Shown: positions 43,042 through 54,478, counted from the first letter of the stretch. The stretch is DNA of 64,000 nucleotides from Hymenobacter negativus (GCF_017571495.1 NZ_JAGETZ010000007.1:186001-250000); one strand, 5' to 3'. The notes: generated by a model not told the origin, from the sequence alone. Program-made: numbers and translations.

Positions 43042-43620
43042 ATGATGAACGAACGAATTCGGCTACGAGAGCAGCTAACATTAGCTGACGACTGGTTTAC
43101 TCTGAAGAAAATCACCTTCGACTATCAGCGAAAAAACGGAACCTGGGAAACGCAATCGCGTGAGGCCTACGACCGGGGTAACGGGGCCGTCATCCTGCTC
43201 CACGACCCGGCTACCGACAATGTTATCCTGACCCGGCAGTTTCGCCTGCCCACTTTCGTCAATGGCAACCCCACCGGCATGCTCATCGAAGCCTGTGCCG
43301 GCCTGCTCGATGATGACCATCCGGACGTCGCCATCATCCGCGAAACGGAGGAGGAAACCGGCTACCGCCTGACGCACGTGGAAAAGGTGATGGAGGCCTA
43401 CATGAGCCCCGGCTCCGTGACAGAACGCCTGTTTTTTTACCTGGCCGAGTATTCCGCCAGCACCGAGCAGCAGGCGGGTGGCGGCATCGACGAAGAGGAA
43501 ATCGAAGTGCTGGAAATGTCGTTGCCGAAAGCACTGGCAATGGTGAAAACGGGCGAAATCCAGGACGGCAAAACCATTATGCTGCTGCAGCACCTCCGCC
43601 TGAAACAGTTAACTGCTTAA
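43042..43620 (+). CDS. nudK: NUDIX hydrolase, NudK type (GDP-mannose pyrophosphatase-like)
   Basis: 192 residues from the ATG at 43042; a second ATG follows at once (43045). Strong resemblance to E. coli NudK as I recall it: FDYQRKNGTWETQSREAYDRGNGAVILL, TRQFRLPTFVNGNPTGMLIEACAGLLD, the Nudix box ending RETEEETGYR, EAYMSPGSVTERLFFYLAEY, and the C-terminal EIQDGKTIMLLQ. NudK hydrolyses GDP-mannose and related sugar nucleotides with Mg. Divergent from a DeoR regulator and followed 10 bp later by a DUF4406 gene, so probably an operon. Confidence 0.9.
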   Translation: MMNERIRLREQLTLADDWFTLKKITFDYQRKNGTWETQSREAYDRGNGAVILLHDPATDNVILTRQFRLPTFVNGNPTGMLIEACAGLLDDDHPDVAIIRETEEETGYRLTHVEKVMEAYMSPGSVTERLFFYLAEYSASTEQQAGGGIDEEEIEVLEMSLPKALAMVKTGEIQDGKTIMLLQHLRLKQLTA

Positions 43621-43630
43621 CTCACCAGTC

Positions 43631-43993
43631 ATGATGATTCTCATATCCGGTCCCTATCGCAGCGGGACCAACGACGACCCCATGCGCATGGCCGCCAACC
43701 TGCACCACCTTGAATCCGTTGCGTTGCCGTTGTTTCGCGCCGGTCATCTGCCCATCATCGGTGAATGGGTGGCCTTGCCGCTGCTGACGTTAGCGGGCTC
43801 GCAGCAGCCCGGCGACGAGGCTTATCAGGAAATCTCCTATCCGGCTGCTCACCGGCTGCTGGCCAAATGCGATGCCGTCCTGCGGCTATCCGGTGCCTCC
43901 ACGGGAGCTGACGAAGATGTGCGCATTGCCCAGGCACGCGGGTTGCCGGTATATTTTCGCCTTGAAGACGTACCCAATTGTGACTTGAGTTAG
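43631..43993 (+). CDS. DUF4406 family protein (nucleoside 2-deoxyribosyltransferase-like fold)
   Basis: 120 residues. Starts ILISGPYRSGT, with a conserved-looking SGPY motif, followed by MRMAANLHHLESVALPLFRAGHLPIIGEW and AAHRLLAKCDAVLRLSGASTGADEDVRIAQARGLPVYF. This matches DUF4406, related to nucleoside 2-deoxyribosyltransferases. The acidic residue in GADEDV sits where that superfamily has its catalytic Glu. Function is not established. Tight linkage to nudK suggests nucleotide or sugar-nucleotide turnover. Convergent with moeA, with 31 bp between stops. Confidence 0.83.
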   Translation: MMILISGPYRSGTNDDPMRMAANLHHLESVALPLFRAGHLPIIGEWVALPLLTLAGSQQPGDEAYQEISYPAAHRLLAKCDAVLRLSGASTGADEDVRIAQARGLPVYFRLEDVPNCDLS

Positions 43994-44024
43994 GGAGACC
44001 GGGTGGCGCAAGCTGAAATACGTG

Positions 44025-45248
44025 CTACAATGCCCAGGTCGGCCATACGCTGCCGGCCGCAAACCCTACTGGCTCCGGTGGCAGCTCCAGAAACGCGGTG
44101 GCGCCCACCAGTCCGGCCAAATCGCCGGAGCCGCCCACGCGGAGCGGAGTGGCCAGGCGGCGGCCCTCACCGTCCACGGTCAGGCGCACCGGCACGAAAT
44201 GCGTGAGCTGGGGCTTGAACTGAATGTCCACGGTGAGCACGGCCAGCGCGGGTGATGCGAAAGCGGCCGAAGCATCGGCAGCATCGGCGGGCTGCTGACA
44301 AGCCCGCAGCCAAGGCCGCACGTAGCGGCATGCCGTGATGAAAGTAGACACCGGATTACCGGGCAGGCCGAACACTACCGGCCCGCCGGTCTGCGCCCCA
44401 AACCATAACGGCTTACCGGGCCGCTGCTGCACCTCGTGAAAAATTTCTTCGACGTGTAATTCGCGCAGCAGGCCTGGCAGGTGGTCGGCGCGGCCCTTGC
44501 TCACGGCCCCGCTCAGCACCACGGCATCGAAGCCCGCCCCGAGAATGTTGGTGAGGCCGTCGCGCAGCTTATCCAAGGCATCGGGCAGGTGAAACAGCGA
44601 GACATCAGCCCCATCCTGGCCAAACAGCGCCTGCAAAGCATACGCGTTGGAACGCCGAATCTGATGCGGCAACGGCGTTTCGTGAATGCCCACCAGCTCG
44701 TCGCCGGTGCTCACCACGGCCACGCGGGCGGGTCGGGTCACGGCTAATTCGGCGGCCCCCACCGTGGCGGCCACGGCCAACTCGGCCGGGCCCAGGCGGG
44801 TGCCGGGGCGGAGCAGGGCGTCGCCCACGCGGCGGTCGGCCGCCTGATGATGGATGTTAACGCCGGGCGCAACGGGGGGTGGAATCTGGATGGTGGCGCG
44901 GTTGTCGTGCAGCAGAATGTCCTCATAGCGCACCACCACATCGGTGCCGGCTGGCAGCACCGCGCCGGTCATCACCTCCACGGCCTGATGTGGGCTGAGC
45001 AGCGGCCGGGGTGGCGCGCCGGCATACTGCGCGTGCTGGATGGCAAACGCGGTCTGACCCCCGGCCCAGGCGGCGTAGGTTATCGCAATGCCGTCCATCG
45101 CCACCCGGTTGAAGGGCGGAAAGTCGCGGTCGGCTGTCAGGGTTTCGGCCAGGATGCGCCCGGAGGCGTGCGGGAGCGACACGGTTTCGGATGGGAGCGG
45201 ACGGGCCGTGGCGAGGACGCGGGCAGTAGCTTCGGCGGGGGTGAGCAT
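44025..45248 (-). CDS. moeA: Molybdopterin molybdenumtransferase MoeA
   Basis: 407 residues from the ATG at 45248 (MLTPAEATARVLATARPL). It inserts molybdate into adenylylated molybdopterin. Domain order is that of MoeA: N-terminal domains with LTADRDFPPFNRVAMDGIAI (about 38-57) and VEVMTGAVLPAGTDVVVRYED, then the MoCF/MogA-like domain with VAVVSTGDELVG (about 180-191), SNAYAL and VVLSGAVSKGRADHLPGLL, then a C-terminal domain starting FGLPGNPVSTFITA. The upstream frame extension to 45368 is unsupported. Divergent from moaC. Confidence 0.95.
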   Translation of the reverse strand: MLTPAEATARVLATARPLPSETVSLPHASGRILAETLTADRDFPPFNRVAMDGIAITYAAWAGGQTAFAIQHAQYAGAPPRPLLSPHQAVEVMTGAVLPAGTDVVVRYEDILLHDNRATIQIPPPVAPGVNIHHQAADRRVGDALLRPGTRLGPAELAVAATVGAAELAVTRPARVAVVSTGDELVGIHETPLPHQIRRSNAYALQALFGQDGADVSLFHLPDALDKLRDGLTNILGAGFDAVVLSGAVSKGRADHLPGLLRELHVEEIFHEVQQRPGKPLWFGAQTGGPVVFGLPGNPVSTFITACRYVRPWLRACQQPADAADASAAFASPALAVLTVDIQFKPQLTHFVPVRLTVDGEGRRLATPLRVGGSGDLAGLVGATAFLELPPEPVGFAAGSVWPTWAL

Positions 45249-45436
45249 GGGGGAGTAGCGGTAGGAGAGACGCCAATTGGGGTCCCTCGTTGAACGAGGC
45301 AGCGGCTTAAACAGTGAACTATTGTGCCCGCCGGCAAACAATCTGCGGCGGGAGTTAGCTATCAGCAACGCAGCAGCCGCTGATTATTGAGGCAGCCATT
45401 CCAACGATTAGGCGCAAATATGCGTCTTTACGCCCT

Positions 45437-45928
45437 ATGCAAACCAAGAACTTTACCCACGTCAATGCCGCCAACCAGCCCACGATGGTGGACGTGGGGG
45501 CCAAAACGCCTACCCGCCGCGTAGCCCGCGCCCACTGCCGCGTGGTGCTGGGCACCGAGCTGCTGAGCCATGTGCAGGCCGGCGAAATGCCTTCGCACAA
45601 AGGCCCGGTCATTCACACAGCCATCCTGGCGGGCATCATGGGCGCCAAGCGCACCTCGGAATTGATACCCCTCTGCCACCCGCTGGGGCTGGATGATTGC
45701 AGCATCACCATCGAGCCCGACGGCCCGGATGCCCTGCGCGTGGTGTGCACCGCCGTGGTTACGGGCCGCACCGGCGTAGAAATGGAAGCCCTGACCGGTG
45801 CAACCGTGGCCGCCCTCACCATCTACGATATGTGTAAGGCCTTCTCTCATGACATTACGATTGATAACGTGCAGCTTATCGCTAAAACCGGCGGTAAGAA
45901 TGATTTCAATCGGTTCGAAAATTCGTAA
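45437..45928 (+). CDS. moaC: Cyclic pyranopterin monophosphate synthase
   Basis: 163 residues. Starts FTHVNAANQPTMVDVGAKTPTRRVARA and has the active-site blocks KGPVIHTAILAGIMGAKRTSELIPLCHPLGL and GVEMEALTGATVAALTIYDMCKA. It forms cPMP with MoaA in the first stage of molybdopterin synthesis. moaA is not in the window. A mobA-like gene follows 8 bp later, so the two are one operon, divergent from moeA. Confidence 0.97.
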   Translation: MQTKNFTHVNAANQPTMVDVGAKTPTRRVARAHCRVVLGTELLSHVQAGEMPSHKGPVIHTAILAGIMGAKRTSELIPLCHPLGLDDCSITIEPDGPDALRVVCTAVVTGRTGVEMEALTGATVAALTIYDMCKAFSHDITIDNVQLIAKTGGKNDFNRFENS

Positions 45929-45936
45929 ATTCCGGT

Positions 45937-47133
45937 ATGGATAGTCTGCCCAACTCAACCGTAAAACGCTTTAAACACGCCGCCCTCACCCGCCCCGATT
46001 TGGGTGAGTTTGGCCGCCACGAAGTTGCCATTCTGGGCGCACCCTGCGGCGATATTCAGGCCCTGGTGGCTCGGTTGCTGCCGTTGCTGGCCCCGCAATT
46101 GCGCGTGGCCTATGTGGATGCCGACCATGCCGCCGGTGATGCCGCCGAAGAATCATCGGCCGTTCCGGCGGGGCCTGCGCCTTACATAGCCGATAATGGT
46201 TTGTCGGCCGAGCTGGTGGATAAAATCACCCACCGCCAACTCAACCTGACGCGGGCGCTGGACCGCTTCACCCAGCCCGAGCTGCTGGCCCACGAAAGCG
46301 TGGTGCTGGTGAACGGTAACCACTTCCGGGCCCGTCAGCAGGTCGTTATCGTCGACCCGCGCAAGCCTCTGGATAAGAAGCTCGACCGCCTCACCGATGT
46401 ACGCCTCATCCTGCTCGCCGAGGGCCAGGCCGACCTGCCCGCGGTGTTAGCCGAGCACCTCAGTGCCGCCCCGCTGCCGCCCGTGCTGCGCCTGGCCGAG
46501 ACGCAGAAAATAGCCACCTTTCTCCGGCAATGGTACCAGCTGGCGGTGCCGGTGCTGCGCGGCTTGGTGCTGGCCGGCGGCCGGAGCGAACGCATGCAAA
46601 CCGACAAAGGCGCTTTGCAATACCACGACCTCGACCAGCGTCAGCACACCGCCGCGCTATTGGCCGAATTTTGCCCCGATGTGCGCGTGTCCGTGCGCCC
46701 CGACCAATCCGCCGACCTGCCCGCTGGCCTCCAGCCCCTGTCCGATACCTTCCTAGGCCTGGGTCCGCTGGGCGGCATCCTTTCTGCCTTCCAAGCCGAC
46801 CCCAATGCGGCGTGGCTGGTGCTGGCCTGCGACCTGCCTTTCCTCACCCGCGACACGCTGGAGCACTTGGTGAGCAACCGGCAGCCGGCGCGAATGGCTA
46901 CTTCGTTCAAAAGCCCTTGGGATGAATTTCCCGAGCCGCTGGTCAGCATCTGGGAGCCGCGCAGCTACGGGCAACTGCTGCGGTTTCTGAGTCTGGGCTA
47001 TTCCTGCCCGCGCAAGGCTCTTATCAACTCTGACATCGAGCTGCTGGCTCCGCCGGTGCCCGAGGAATTACGCAACGTGAATACCCCCGAGGAGCGCGCC
47101 GCAGCCACGCAGGAGCTGGAGCAGCGCCGATAG
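45937..47133 (+). CDS. mobA: Molybdenum cofactor guanylyltransferase (MobA) with degenerate MobB-like N-terminal domain
   Basis: 398 residues, about twice the usual MobA. The C-terminal half (about 208-398) is a MobA NTP-transferase: LRGLVLAGGRSERMQTDKGAL, then ACDLPFLTRDTLEHL and KSPWDEFPEPLVSIWEP. It adds GMP to molybdopterin. The N-terminal half (about 20-190) has the layout of MobB (VAYVDADHAA, VDKITHRQLNLTRAL, VVLVNGNHF, DVRLILLAEG), but the P-loop position reads GAPCGDIQAL without the GKT/GKS lysine. So GTP binding there is probably lost. Cotranscribed with moaC. Confidence 0.9.
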   Translation: MDSLPNSTVKRFKHAALTRPDLGEFGRHEVAILGAPCGDIQALVARLLPLLAPQLRVAYVDADHAAGDAAEESSAVPAGPAPYIADNGLSAELVDKITHRQLNLTRALDRFTQPELLAHESVVLVNGNHFRARQQVVIVDPRKPLDKKLDRLTDVRLILLAEGQADLPAVLAEHLSAAPLPPVLRLAETQKIATFLRQWYQLAVPVLRGLVLAGGRSERMQTDKGALQYHDLDQRQHTAALLAEFCPDVRVSVRPDQSADLPAGLQPLSDTFLGLGPLGGILSAFQADPNAAWLVLACDLPFLTRDTLEHLVSNRQPARMATSFKSPWDEFPEPLVSIWEPRSYGQLLRFLSLGYSCPRKALINSDIELLAPPVPEELRNVNTPEERAAATQELEQRR

Positions 47134-47204
47134 CCAGGGCCGCAAGCGCGGGAGAAAAACTGGTCGTGGGCAACCCGGAGATAGTGTTTGCCATCTCTGG
47201 GAGT

Positions 47205-49454
47205 ATGAAGCATCCTTTCCTCTGCTTGGCGCTGCTGGCCTTGCGCCTGGCAGCAGCGGCCCAAAGTCCCGCGCCCGGTTCGAACCTGAATTTCGAGCAG
47301 CTTGACCCTAAAACCCGCCTGCCCGCGGGCTGGGAACTGCCCACCGATAAAAACTACCGTGTAGCTACCGATTCGTTGGTGCACTACGAGGGGCGCTACG
47401 CCGTGCGCATTCAGTCGGAAACGGCGGTGCATGAGGGGAGTAGTTTCGGGGTGGCACGGCTGAAAATTCCCGTGCGGTTCCAAGGGAAAACCGTGAAACT
47501 GACGGGTTATCTCAAAACGGAAAATGTACGAGAGGGCTTCGCGGGCCTCTGGCTGCGAGTAGATGGCGAGAATGGAACGCTGGCCTTCGATAACATGCAA
47601 AAGCAGGCCCTCCACGGCACCCTCGACTGGCAGCCCTATACCATTGAGCTGCCACTGGGCGACAAAGCCGAAACCGTGCTGCTGGGTGGCCTGCTCCCGG
47701 CCCTTGGTACGATGTGGATTGACCAGCTGAGTCTGACCGTGGACGGCCAGCCGCTGGCTCAGGCGCCGCTCCGGCCCGTAGTCCATTATAAAGCCGAGCA
47801 GGATACGGCCTTTCGCCACGGTTCCGGTATTACACTGGATAACCTGAGCAAGCAGCAGATTGACAACCTCGCCGTGCTGGGCCGGGTGTGGGGCTTCGTG
47901 AAATACTACCACCCCGCCGTGGCGCGCGGCGACTACAACTGGGACGCCGAAATGCTGCGCGTGCTCCCCAAAGTACTCACCGCAAAGAATACCGACGACC
48001 GTAGCGCCATCCTCAGCACCTGGTTCACTAGCCTCGGGCCCGTGCCAGCCTGCGCCACCTGCCGCGAGCCCGCGCCCGACAGCGTCCGCCTCCAACCCGA
48101 CTTGGCGTGGCTTACCGATAAAAAACAGCTTGGTTCTGCCCTGAGCCAGCAGCTGGCGTACCTACGCCACAACCGCAACCAAGGCCCGCACTACTATGTG
48201 CGTGGCGCCCCCAACGTGGGCAACCCGCTTTTTTTGCACGAGGAGACTTACGCCCAGCCGGTGACGCCCGATGCCGGCCTGCGCCTGCTGGCCCTGTACC
48301 GCTACTGGAACATGATTGAATACTTCTTCCCCTACCGCTACGCTATCGGGGAGGATTGGCAGAAAGTGCTGCCGGAGTTCGTACCTAAATTCGTAGAGGC
48401 CCGCAGTGACGAGCAGTACCGGTTGGCCGCGCTGGCCATCATCGCCCGCATTCACGATACGCACGCCAATATTTTCGGCAACGACAAGGTGCTGGCTGCC
48501 TACCGTGGCGTCTTCTACGCGCCGGTGCAGGTGCGTTTCGTGGAAAACCAAGCTGTGGTAACGGGCTATTATAACGACGCTCTGGGAACGGCCACCGGCC
48601 TGCAAAAAGGCGATGTGGTGTTACAGGTTGATGGATTGAAAGTGGCGGATATGGTGAAGGCACGCCAGCCCTTAGCGCCCGCTTCCAATGAGCCCACCCA
48701 GCTCCGCAACATCGCTCGCGACCTGTTACGCGGTGCCACCGACAAAACCAAGCTGCTGGTGCGCCGCGACGGCCGCGACTTCCCCGTGACCGTGGCGCGC
48801 GTGCCCGCCGCCCAGCTCAACTTGGCCCTGAACAACGGCACGCCCGACCCCAAGGCCCCGTTCTGGAAAATGCTGCCCAACAACATCGGCTACCTCTCGC
48901 TGGGCACCATCAAGCAGGCCGAACTGCCTGCCGCGATGGCCCAGTTGAAAAACACCAAGGGCCTCGTGATTGACATCCGCAACTACCCGGCCGAGTTCGT
49001 GGTGTTTTCGCTTACAAAATACTTGTCGGCGAAGCCTGTGCCTTTCGTGTGGTTCAGCGAGCCGCAGCCGACGTACCCAGGCCTGTTTTTGCGCACGCCG
49101 GTGCTGGCAGTGCTAGGTACCAAAGAAGCGCCTTACGCAGGCAAGGTCATTATTCTGGTCAATGAGTTAAGTCAGAGTCAGTCGGAATACACTACTATGG
49201 CCCTGCGCGCCGTGCCGGGTGCCCGGGTAGTGGGCAGCACCACGGCCGGCGCCGACGGTAATGTGTCCAGCATTATTCTACCAGGCAACATCTCCACCAT
49301 GATTAGCGGCTTGGGCGTGTATTACCCCAATGGCCGCGAAACCCAGCGCGTCGGCATCGTGCCCGATGTGGTGGCGACGCCTACTATCCAAGGCATTCGG
49401 GCAGGGCGCGACGAGGCGCTGGAACGCGCTGTGCAGCTGGTTGAAGCCCTGTAG
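47205..49454 (+). CDS. S41 family peptidase (C-terminal processing/tail-specific type), secreted
   Basis: 749 residues from the ATG at 47205, which opens a signal peptide (MKHPFLCLALLALRLAAAAQS); the frame upstream to 47166 has no support. N-terminal part (about 25-190) is a beta-rich carbohydrate-binding-like domain (LKIPVRFQGKTVKLTGYLKT, GLWLRVDGENGTLAF). Then an S41 N-terminal helical region, a PDZ-like domain (about 440-530: GDVVLQVDGLKVADMV) and the S41 peptidase core with IILVNELSQSQSEYTTMALR (catalytic serine) and TTAGADGNVSSIILPGN. Periplasmic or outer-membrane. It follows mobA by 71 bp and seems unrelated to Mo metabolism. A terminator follows at 49484. Confidence 0.9.
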   Translation: MKHPFLCLALLALRLAAAAQSPAPGSNLNFEQLDPKTRLPAGWELPTDKNYRVATDSLVHYEGRYAVRIQSETAVHEGSSFGVARLKIPVRFQGKTVKLTGYLKTENVREGFAGLWLRVDGENGTLAFDNMQKQALHGTLDWQPYTIELPLGDKAETVLLGGLLPALGTMWIDQLSLTVDGQPLAQAPLRPVVHYKAEQDTAFRHGSGITLDNLSKQQIDNLAVLGRVWGFVKYYHPAVARGDYNWDAEMLRVLPKVLTAKNTDDRSAILSTWFTSLGPVPACATCREPAPDSVRLQPDLAWLTDKKQLGSALSQQLAYLRHNRNQGPHYYVRGAPNVGNPLFLHEETYAQPVTPDAGLRLLALYRYWNMIEYFFPYRYAIGEDWQKVLPEFVPKFVEARSDEQYRLAALAIIARIHDTHANIFGNDKVLAAYRGVFYAPVQVRFVENQAVVTGYYNDALGTATGLQKGDVVLQVDGLKVADMVKARQPLAPASNEPTQLRNIARDLLRGATDKTKLLVRRDGRDFPVTVARVPAAQLNLALNNGTPDPKAPFWKMLPNNIGYLSLGTIKQAELPAAMAQLKNTKGLVIDIRNYPAEFVVFSLTKYLSAKPVPFVWFSEPQPTYPGLFLRTPVLAVLGTKEAPYAGKVIILVNELSQSQSEYTTMALRAVPGARVVGSTTAGADGNVSSIILPGNISTMISGLGVYYPNGRETQRVGIVPDVVATPTIQGIRAGRDEALERAVQLVEAL

Positions 49455-49483
49455 ATGCTTCAGGTGCTAAGGGCCTATTGCCG

Positions 49484-49515
49484 AAGAACCGCCCTTACCC
49501 GGCGGTTCTTTTTTT
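49484..49515 (+). terminator. Intrinsic terminator after the S41 peptidase gene
   Basis: Arms AAGAACCGCC (49484-49493) and GGCGGTTCTT (49501-49510) with a 7-nt loop, followed by a run of T. Confidence 0.85.
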
Positions 49516-49621
49516 GCCTGCTGTTCAGAATAATCCAATGAAAAAGTGCGTTGTGAATGCAGGTTGGCACGCTTTTTAAAATAAACCAGCCAACACCTAT
49601 TCATTAACTCGCTATTTCATC

Positions 49622-50308
49622 ATGAAAAAAACTGCAATGCTAGCCGCCGCGCTTTTAGCCACGGCCGCTGTTTCCTCAGTGCAAGCCCAGAGTGTTCGCA
49701 TTGGCCTGCGGGCCGGTGCCAATTACTCCAATCTGGCCGGCAACATCAAAAACGAAGACACTTATAACAACAAAGTCGGCTTTATGGGCGGCGTGATGCT
49801 CAACGTTCCCATTATCGCCGACGGCTTCCTGTCGCTCCAGCCGGAGGTGCTGTATTCACAGAAAGGCTTCGAGAATAAGCCCACCGAGTACACCTCCATC
49901 CTGGGTACGCAGAAGCGCGAGGGCAGCGTGAATTACAACTACATCGACGTGCCAGTGCTGCTGAAAGTGAAAGCCGCCGGCCTGGTGTTTGAAGCCGGCC
50001 CGCAGTACTCCTACCTGCTGAACGCCAATAACCAAACAAAGACGACCACCACGCCTACCATCGGCAACCCCACGGTTTCCGAAGCCGAGAACAAAACCGA
50101 CGTCAACGGCCTCAACCGCAACGAGCTGGGCTACCTGGCCGGCGTGGGCTACGAGGCCGAAAACGGCTTGAGCCTGAACCTGCGCTACACCGGCGCCTTC
50201 AGCGACTTCGTGAAATCCGACAACAGCACTTACTTCAACGGCGACTTGAAAAACGCCCGGCACTCCGCGTTCCAACTGTCGCTGGGGTATTTGATTCCGA
50301 GCAAATAA
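49622..50308 (+). CDS. PorT-type outer-membrane beta-barrel protein
   Basis: 228 residues. Signal peptide MKKTAMLAAALLATAAVSSVQAQ. The rest alternates polar and hydrophobic residues as an eight-stranded beta-barrel of the OMP_b-brl_2/PorT-like group: VRIGLRAGANYSNLAGN, VGFMGGVMLNVPI, FLSLQPEVLYSQKGFENK, YIDVPVLLKVK, FEAGPQYSYLLNA, GLSLNLRYTGAFSDF, and a final HSAFQLSLGYLIPSK. Not a true porin by size. Flanked by terminators on both sides, so monocistronic. Confidence 0.9.
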   Translation: MKKTAMLAAALLATAAVSSVQAQSVRIGLRAGANYSNLAGNIKNEDTYNNKVGFMGGVMLNVPIIADGFLSLQPEVLYSQKGFENKPTEYTSILGTQKREGSVNYNYIDVPVLLKVKAAGLVFEAGPQYSYLLNANNQTKTTTTPTIGNPTVSEAENKTDVNGLNRNELGYLAGVGYEAENGLSLNLRYTGAFSDFVKSDNSTYFNGDLKNARHSAFQLSLGYLIPSK

Positions 50309-50363
50309 AATGTCTCCCTTCGGACCGCCGCAGGTGGTCTGACCGGATGTTAATGACTCAAGC

Positions 50364-50398
50364 AAAAGGCCCCGATTCGCACAGAATCGGGGCCTTTT
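50364..50398. terminator. Bidirectional terminator between convergent genes
   Basis: AAAAGGCCCCGATTC (50364-50378), 5-nt loop, GAATCGGGGCCTTTT (50384-50398). It has A/T tails on both sides and lies between the beta-barrel gene (plus) and the molybdoenzyme gene (minus). Confidence 0.88.
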
Positions 50399-50484
50399 CA
50401 CATTTTAGGGCTGGTCGCGTTGAGAGAACAGATTATCTCGTATCCACTTGATGCGCGGTATACTCGCAATGACAGATGGCATGC

Positions 50485-53043
<2,559 letters not shown>

Positions 53044-53066
53044 AGCGGAAGAAGGATAAAGATGAG

Positions 53067-53167
53067 ACGTCATGCAGAGCATAGCGAAGCATCTCGCCTA
53101 CTCAAGTAGTCTAAGCAATTGAATTGGTTTGAGCAGGCGAGATGCTTCGCTGCACTCTGTATGACGT
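53067..53167. repeat. Inverted repeat, GTCATGC family
   Basis: Arms of 33 bp (53067-53099 and 53135-53167) beginning ACGTCATGCAGAGCATAGCG, with several mismatches. Same ends as the element at 4269-4381. It fills the gap between the molybdoenzyme and DUF7009 genes. Confidence 0.8.
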
Positions 53168-53170
53168 TTT

Positions 53171-53518
53171 TTAATGCTTGCAATCCAGGTCCTTCTCGAC
53201 CAGAATGCGGAGGCGCTGGTTTTCCGCCAACGGCAGGTCGTGCGAAAAGCCATTCTGGTCGGTTTCAACCCAGGATTTGGCCAGGGCAAAGGGCACGAGC
53301 ACGGTGAGGGCGCCTGGTTCGTAGTGAATTTGCACGGGTTCCTCGTTGGGCATGGTTTGGGGGCGCTCGGAGCCGCGCTCCAGGGCGTAGGTCAGACGCT
53401 GCTCGGGGTTGAGGCCGAAGTGTACCGCGCCTTCCACGCGGCCTTGCTCGGCAAATTCGCGCACCTCGCTGTCGGAGAGGCGCAGGCGCAGGGTGTCGTC
53501 TTCGATGCGGAGTTTCAT
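53171..53518 (-). CDS. DUF7009 family small protein
   Basis: 115 residues. MKLRIEDDTLRLRLSDSEVREFAEQGRVEGAVHFG at the start, LTYALERG in the middle, and ALTVLVPFALAKSWVETDQNGF followed by LRILVEKDLDCKH at the end. I place it in DUF7009, a small Bacteroidota family with no assigned role. No signal peptide or cofactor motif; only one cysteine, three residues from the end. It lies between fdhD and the YdeP-type enzyme in the same direction, with gaps of 66 and 127 bp, so a link to that enzyme is plausible. Confidence 0.8.
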   Translation of the reverse strand: MKLRIEDDTLRLRLSDSEVREFAEQGRVEGAVHFGLNPEQRLTYALERGSERPQTMPNEEPVQIHYEPGALTVLVPFALAKSWVETDQNGFSHDLPLAENQRLRILVEKDLDCKH

Positions 53519-53584
53519 AGCACGAGCGAGTGGGAATAATTGTAGTGAGGTTTAACGTAAGGCGAAGATGGCCGTTGCTTTTGA

Positions 53585-54478
53585 TTAGCCTTTAGCAGGT
53601 TCCGTTGTCGGCGTCAGCAGCCGCCAGCCGTGGCTGTAGATGTTGAACCGCTCGTTGCGCACGAAGCCCAATACTGTCATCCCGAAGCTCTCGGCGGCTT
53701 GCACGGCTAAGCTGCTGGGGGCGCCCACCGCCGCCAGAATCCCGATGCCGCCCGCCGCCGCTTTCTGCACCAGCTCGAAGCTGACGCGGCCGCTCACCAG
53801 CAGCACGTGCTGGTGCAGCGGTAGCCAGTCGGCCAGCAGCGCGGCCCCGATTACTTTGTCCAGCGCATTGTGGCGGCCCACGTCTTCGCGCAGCAGCAGC
53901 AATTCCCCCTCGGGCGAAAACAGGGCCGAGGCGTGCTGCCCGCCGGTTTGCTCGAAGCCAGCCTGGGCAGCGCGCAGCTTCTCGGGCAGCTGGTGTACCA
54001 CGGCGGCGCTGATGTGCGGGCCGGCGGTGGGCAGCACCGGGCAGGAGGCGGTACGCACGGCATCGATGCTGGTTTTGCCGCACACGCCGCAGCTGGAGCT
54101 GGTGTAGAAATGCCGCTCCATGGCTTGGAAATCGACCTGAACGTGGGCGGCTAGCTCGGCCCGGACCACGTTGCCGGCTTCTTCGGCCTTCTGCACGTCG
54201 GGGCAGGGGATGATGCCGAGCAGGTCGGCTTTGGTGTGGATGAGGCCCTCGGTGAGCAGGAAGCCGGCGGCCAGTTCCTCGTCGTGGCCGGGGGTGCGCA
54301 TGGTCACGGAGAGCGTGCGGTGTTGGCGCTGGCCGTCCTGCTCGTAGCCCACGCGAATTTCCAGCGGCTCCTCGGCAGCAAGCTGGTCGGAGGTGGGGAT
54401 GGGGAGGCCGCTGCCGCTCACTTTCTCGATGCGGGCGAACTCGTAGCTGGCGGCGGGGAGCAGAATGGCGGGTTGCAT
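53585..54478 (-). CDS. fdhD: Formate dehydrogenase accessory sulfurtransferase FdhD
   Basis: 297 residues. It carries sulfur from a cysteine desulfurase to the Mo cofactor of bis-MGD enzymes. The sulfur-carrying motif is SSSCGVCGKTSIDAV (about 132-146) with the CGxCG cysteines. Other family blocks: MRTPGHDEELAAGFLLTEGLI (about 61-81), LLLREDVGRHNALDKVIGAALL (about 207-228), VSGRVSFELVQKAAAGGI and TVLGFVRNERFNIYSHG at the end. It precedes DUF7009 and the YdeP-type oxidoreductase, its probable client. Confidence 0.96.
   Translation of the reverse strand: MQPAILLPAASYEFARIEKVSGSGLPIPTSDQLAAEEPLEIRVGYEQDGQRQHRTLSVTMRTPGHDEELAAGFLLTEGLIHTKADLLGIIPCPDVQKAEEAGNVVRAELAAHVQVDFQAMERHFYTSSSCGVCGKTSIDAVRTASCPVLPTAGPHISAAVVHQLPEKLRAAQAGFEQTGGQHASALFSPEGELLLLREDVGRHNALDKVIGAALLADWLPLHQHVLLVSGRVSFELVQKAAAGGIGILAAVGAPSSLAVQAAESFGMTVLGFVRNERFNIYSHGWRLLTPTTEPAKG

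Noticed and set aside
44847..45293. Plus-strand frame antisense to moeA, before moaC
   Set aside because: Overlaps conserved MoeA N-terminal blocks; no domain of its own.
45249..45436. Molybdenum cofactor riboswitch between moeA and moaC
   Set aside because: Only small stems are visible (CCTCGTT/AACGAGG at about 45286-45300 and CCCGCCG/CGGCGGG at about 45329-45353); the conserved Moco aptamer core is not recognisable.
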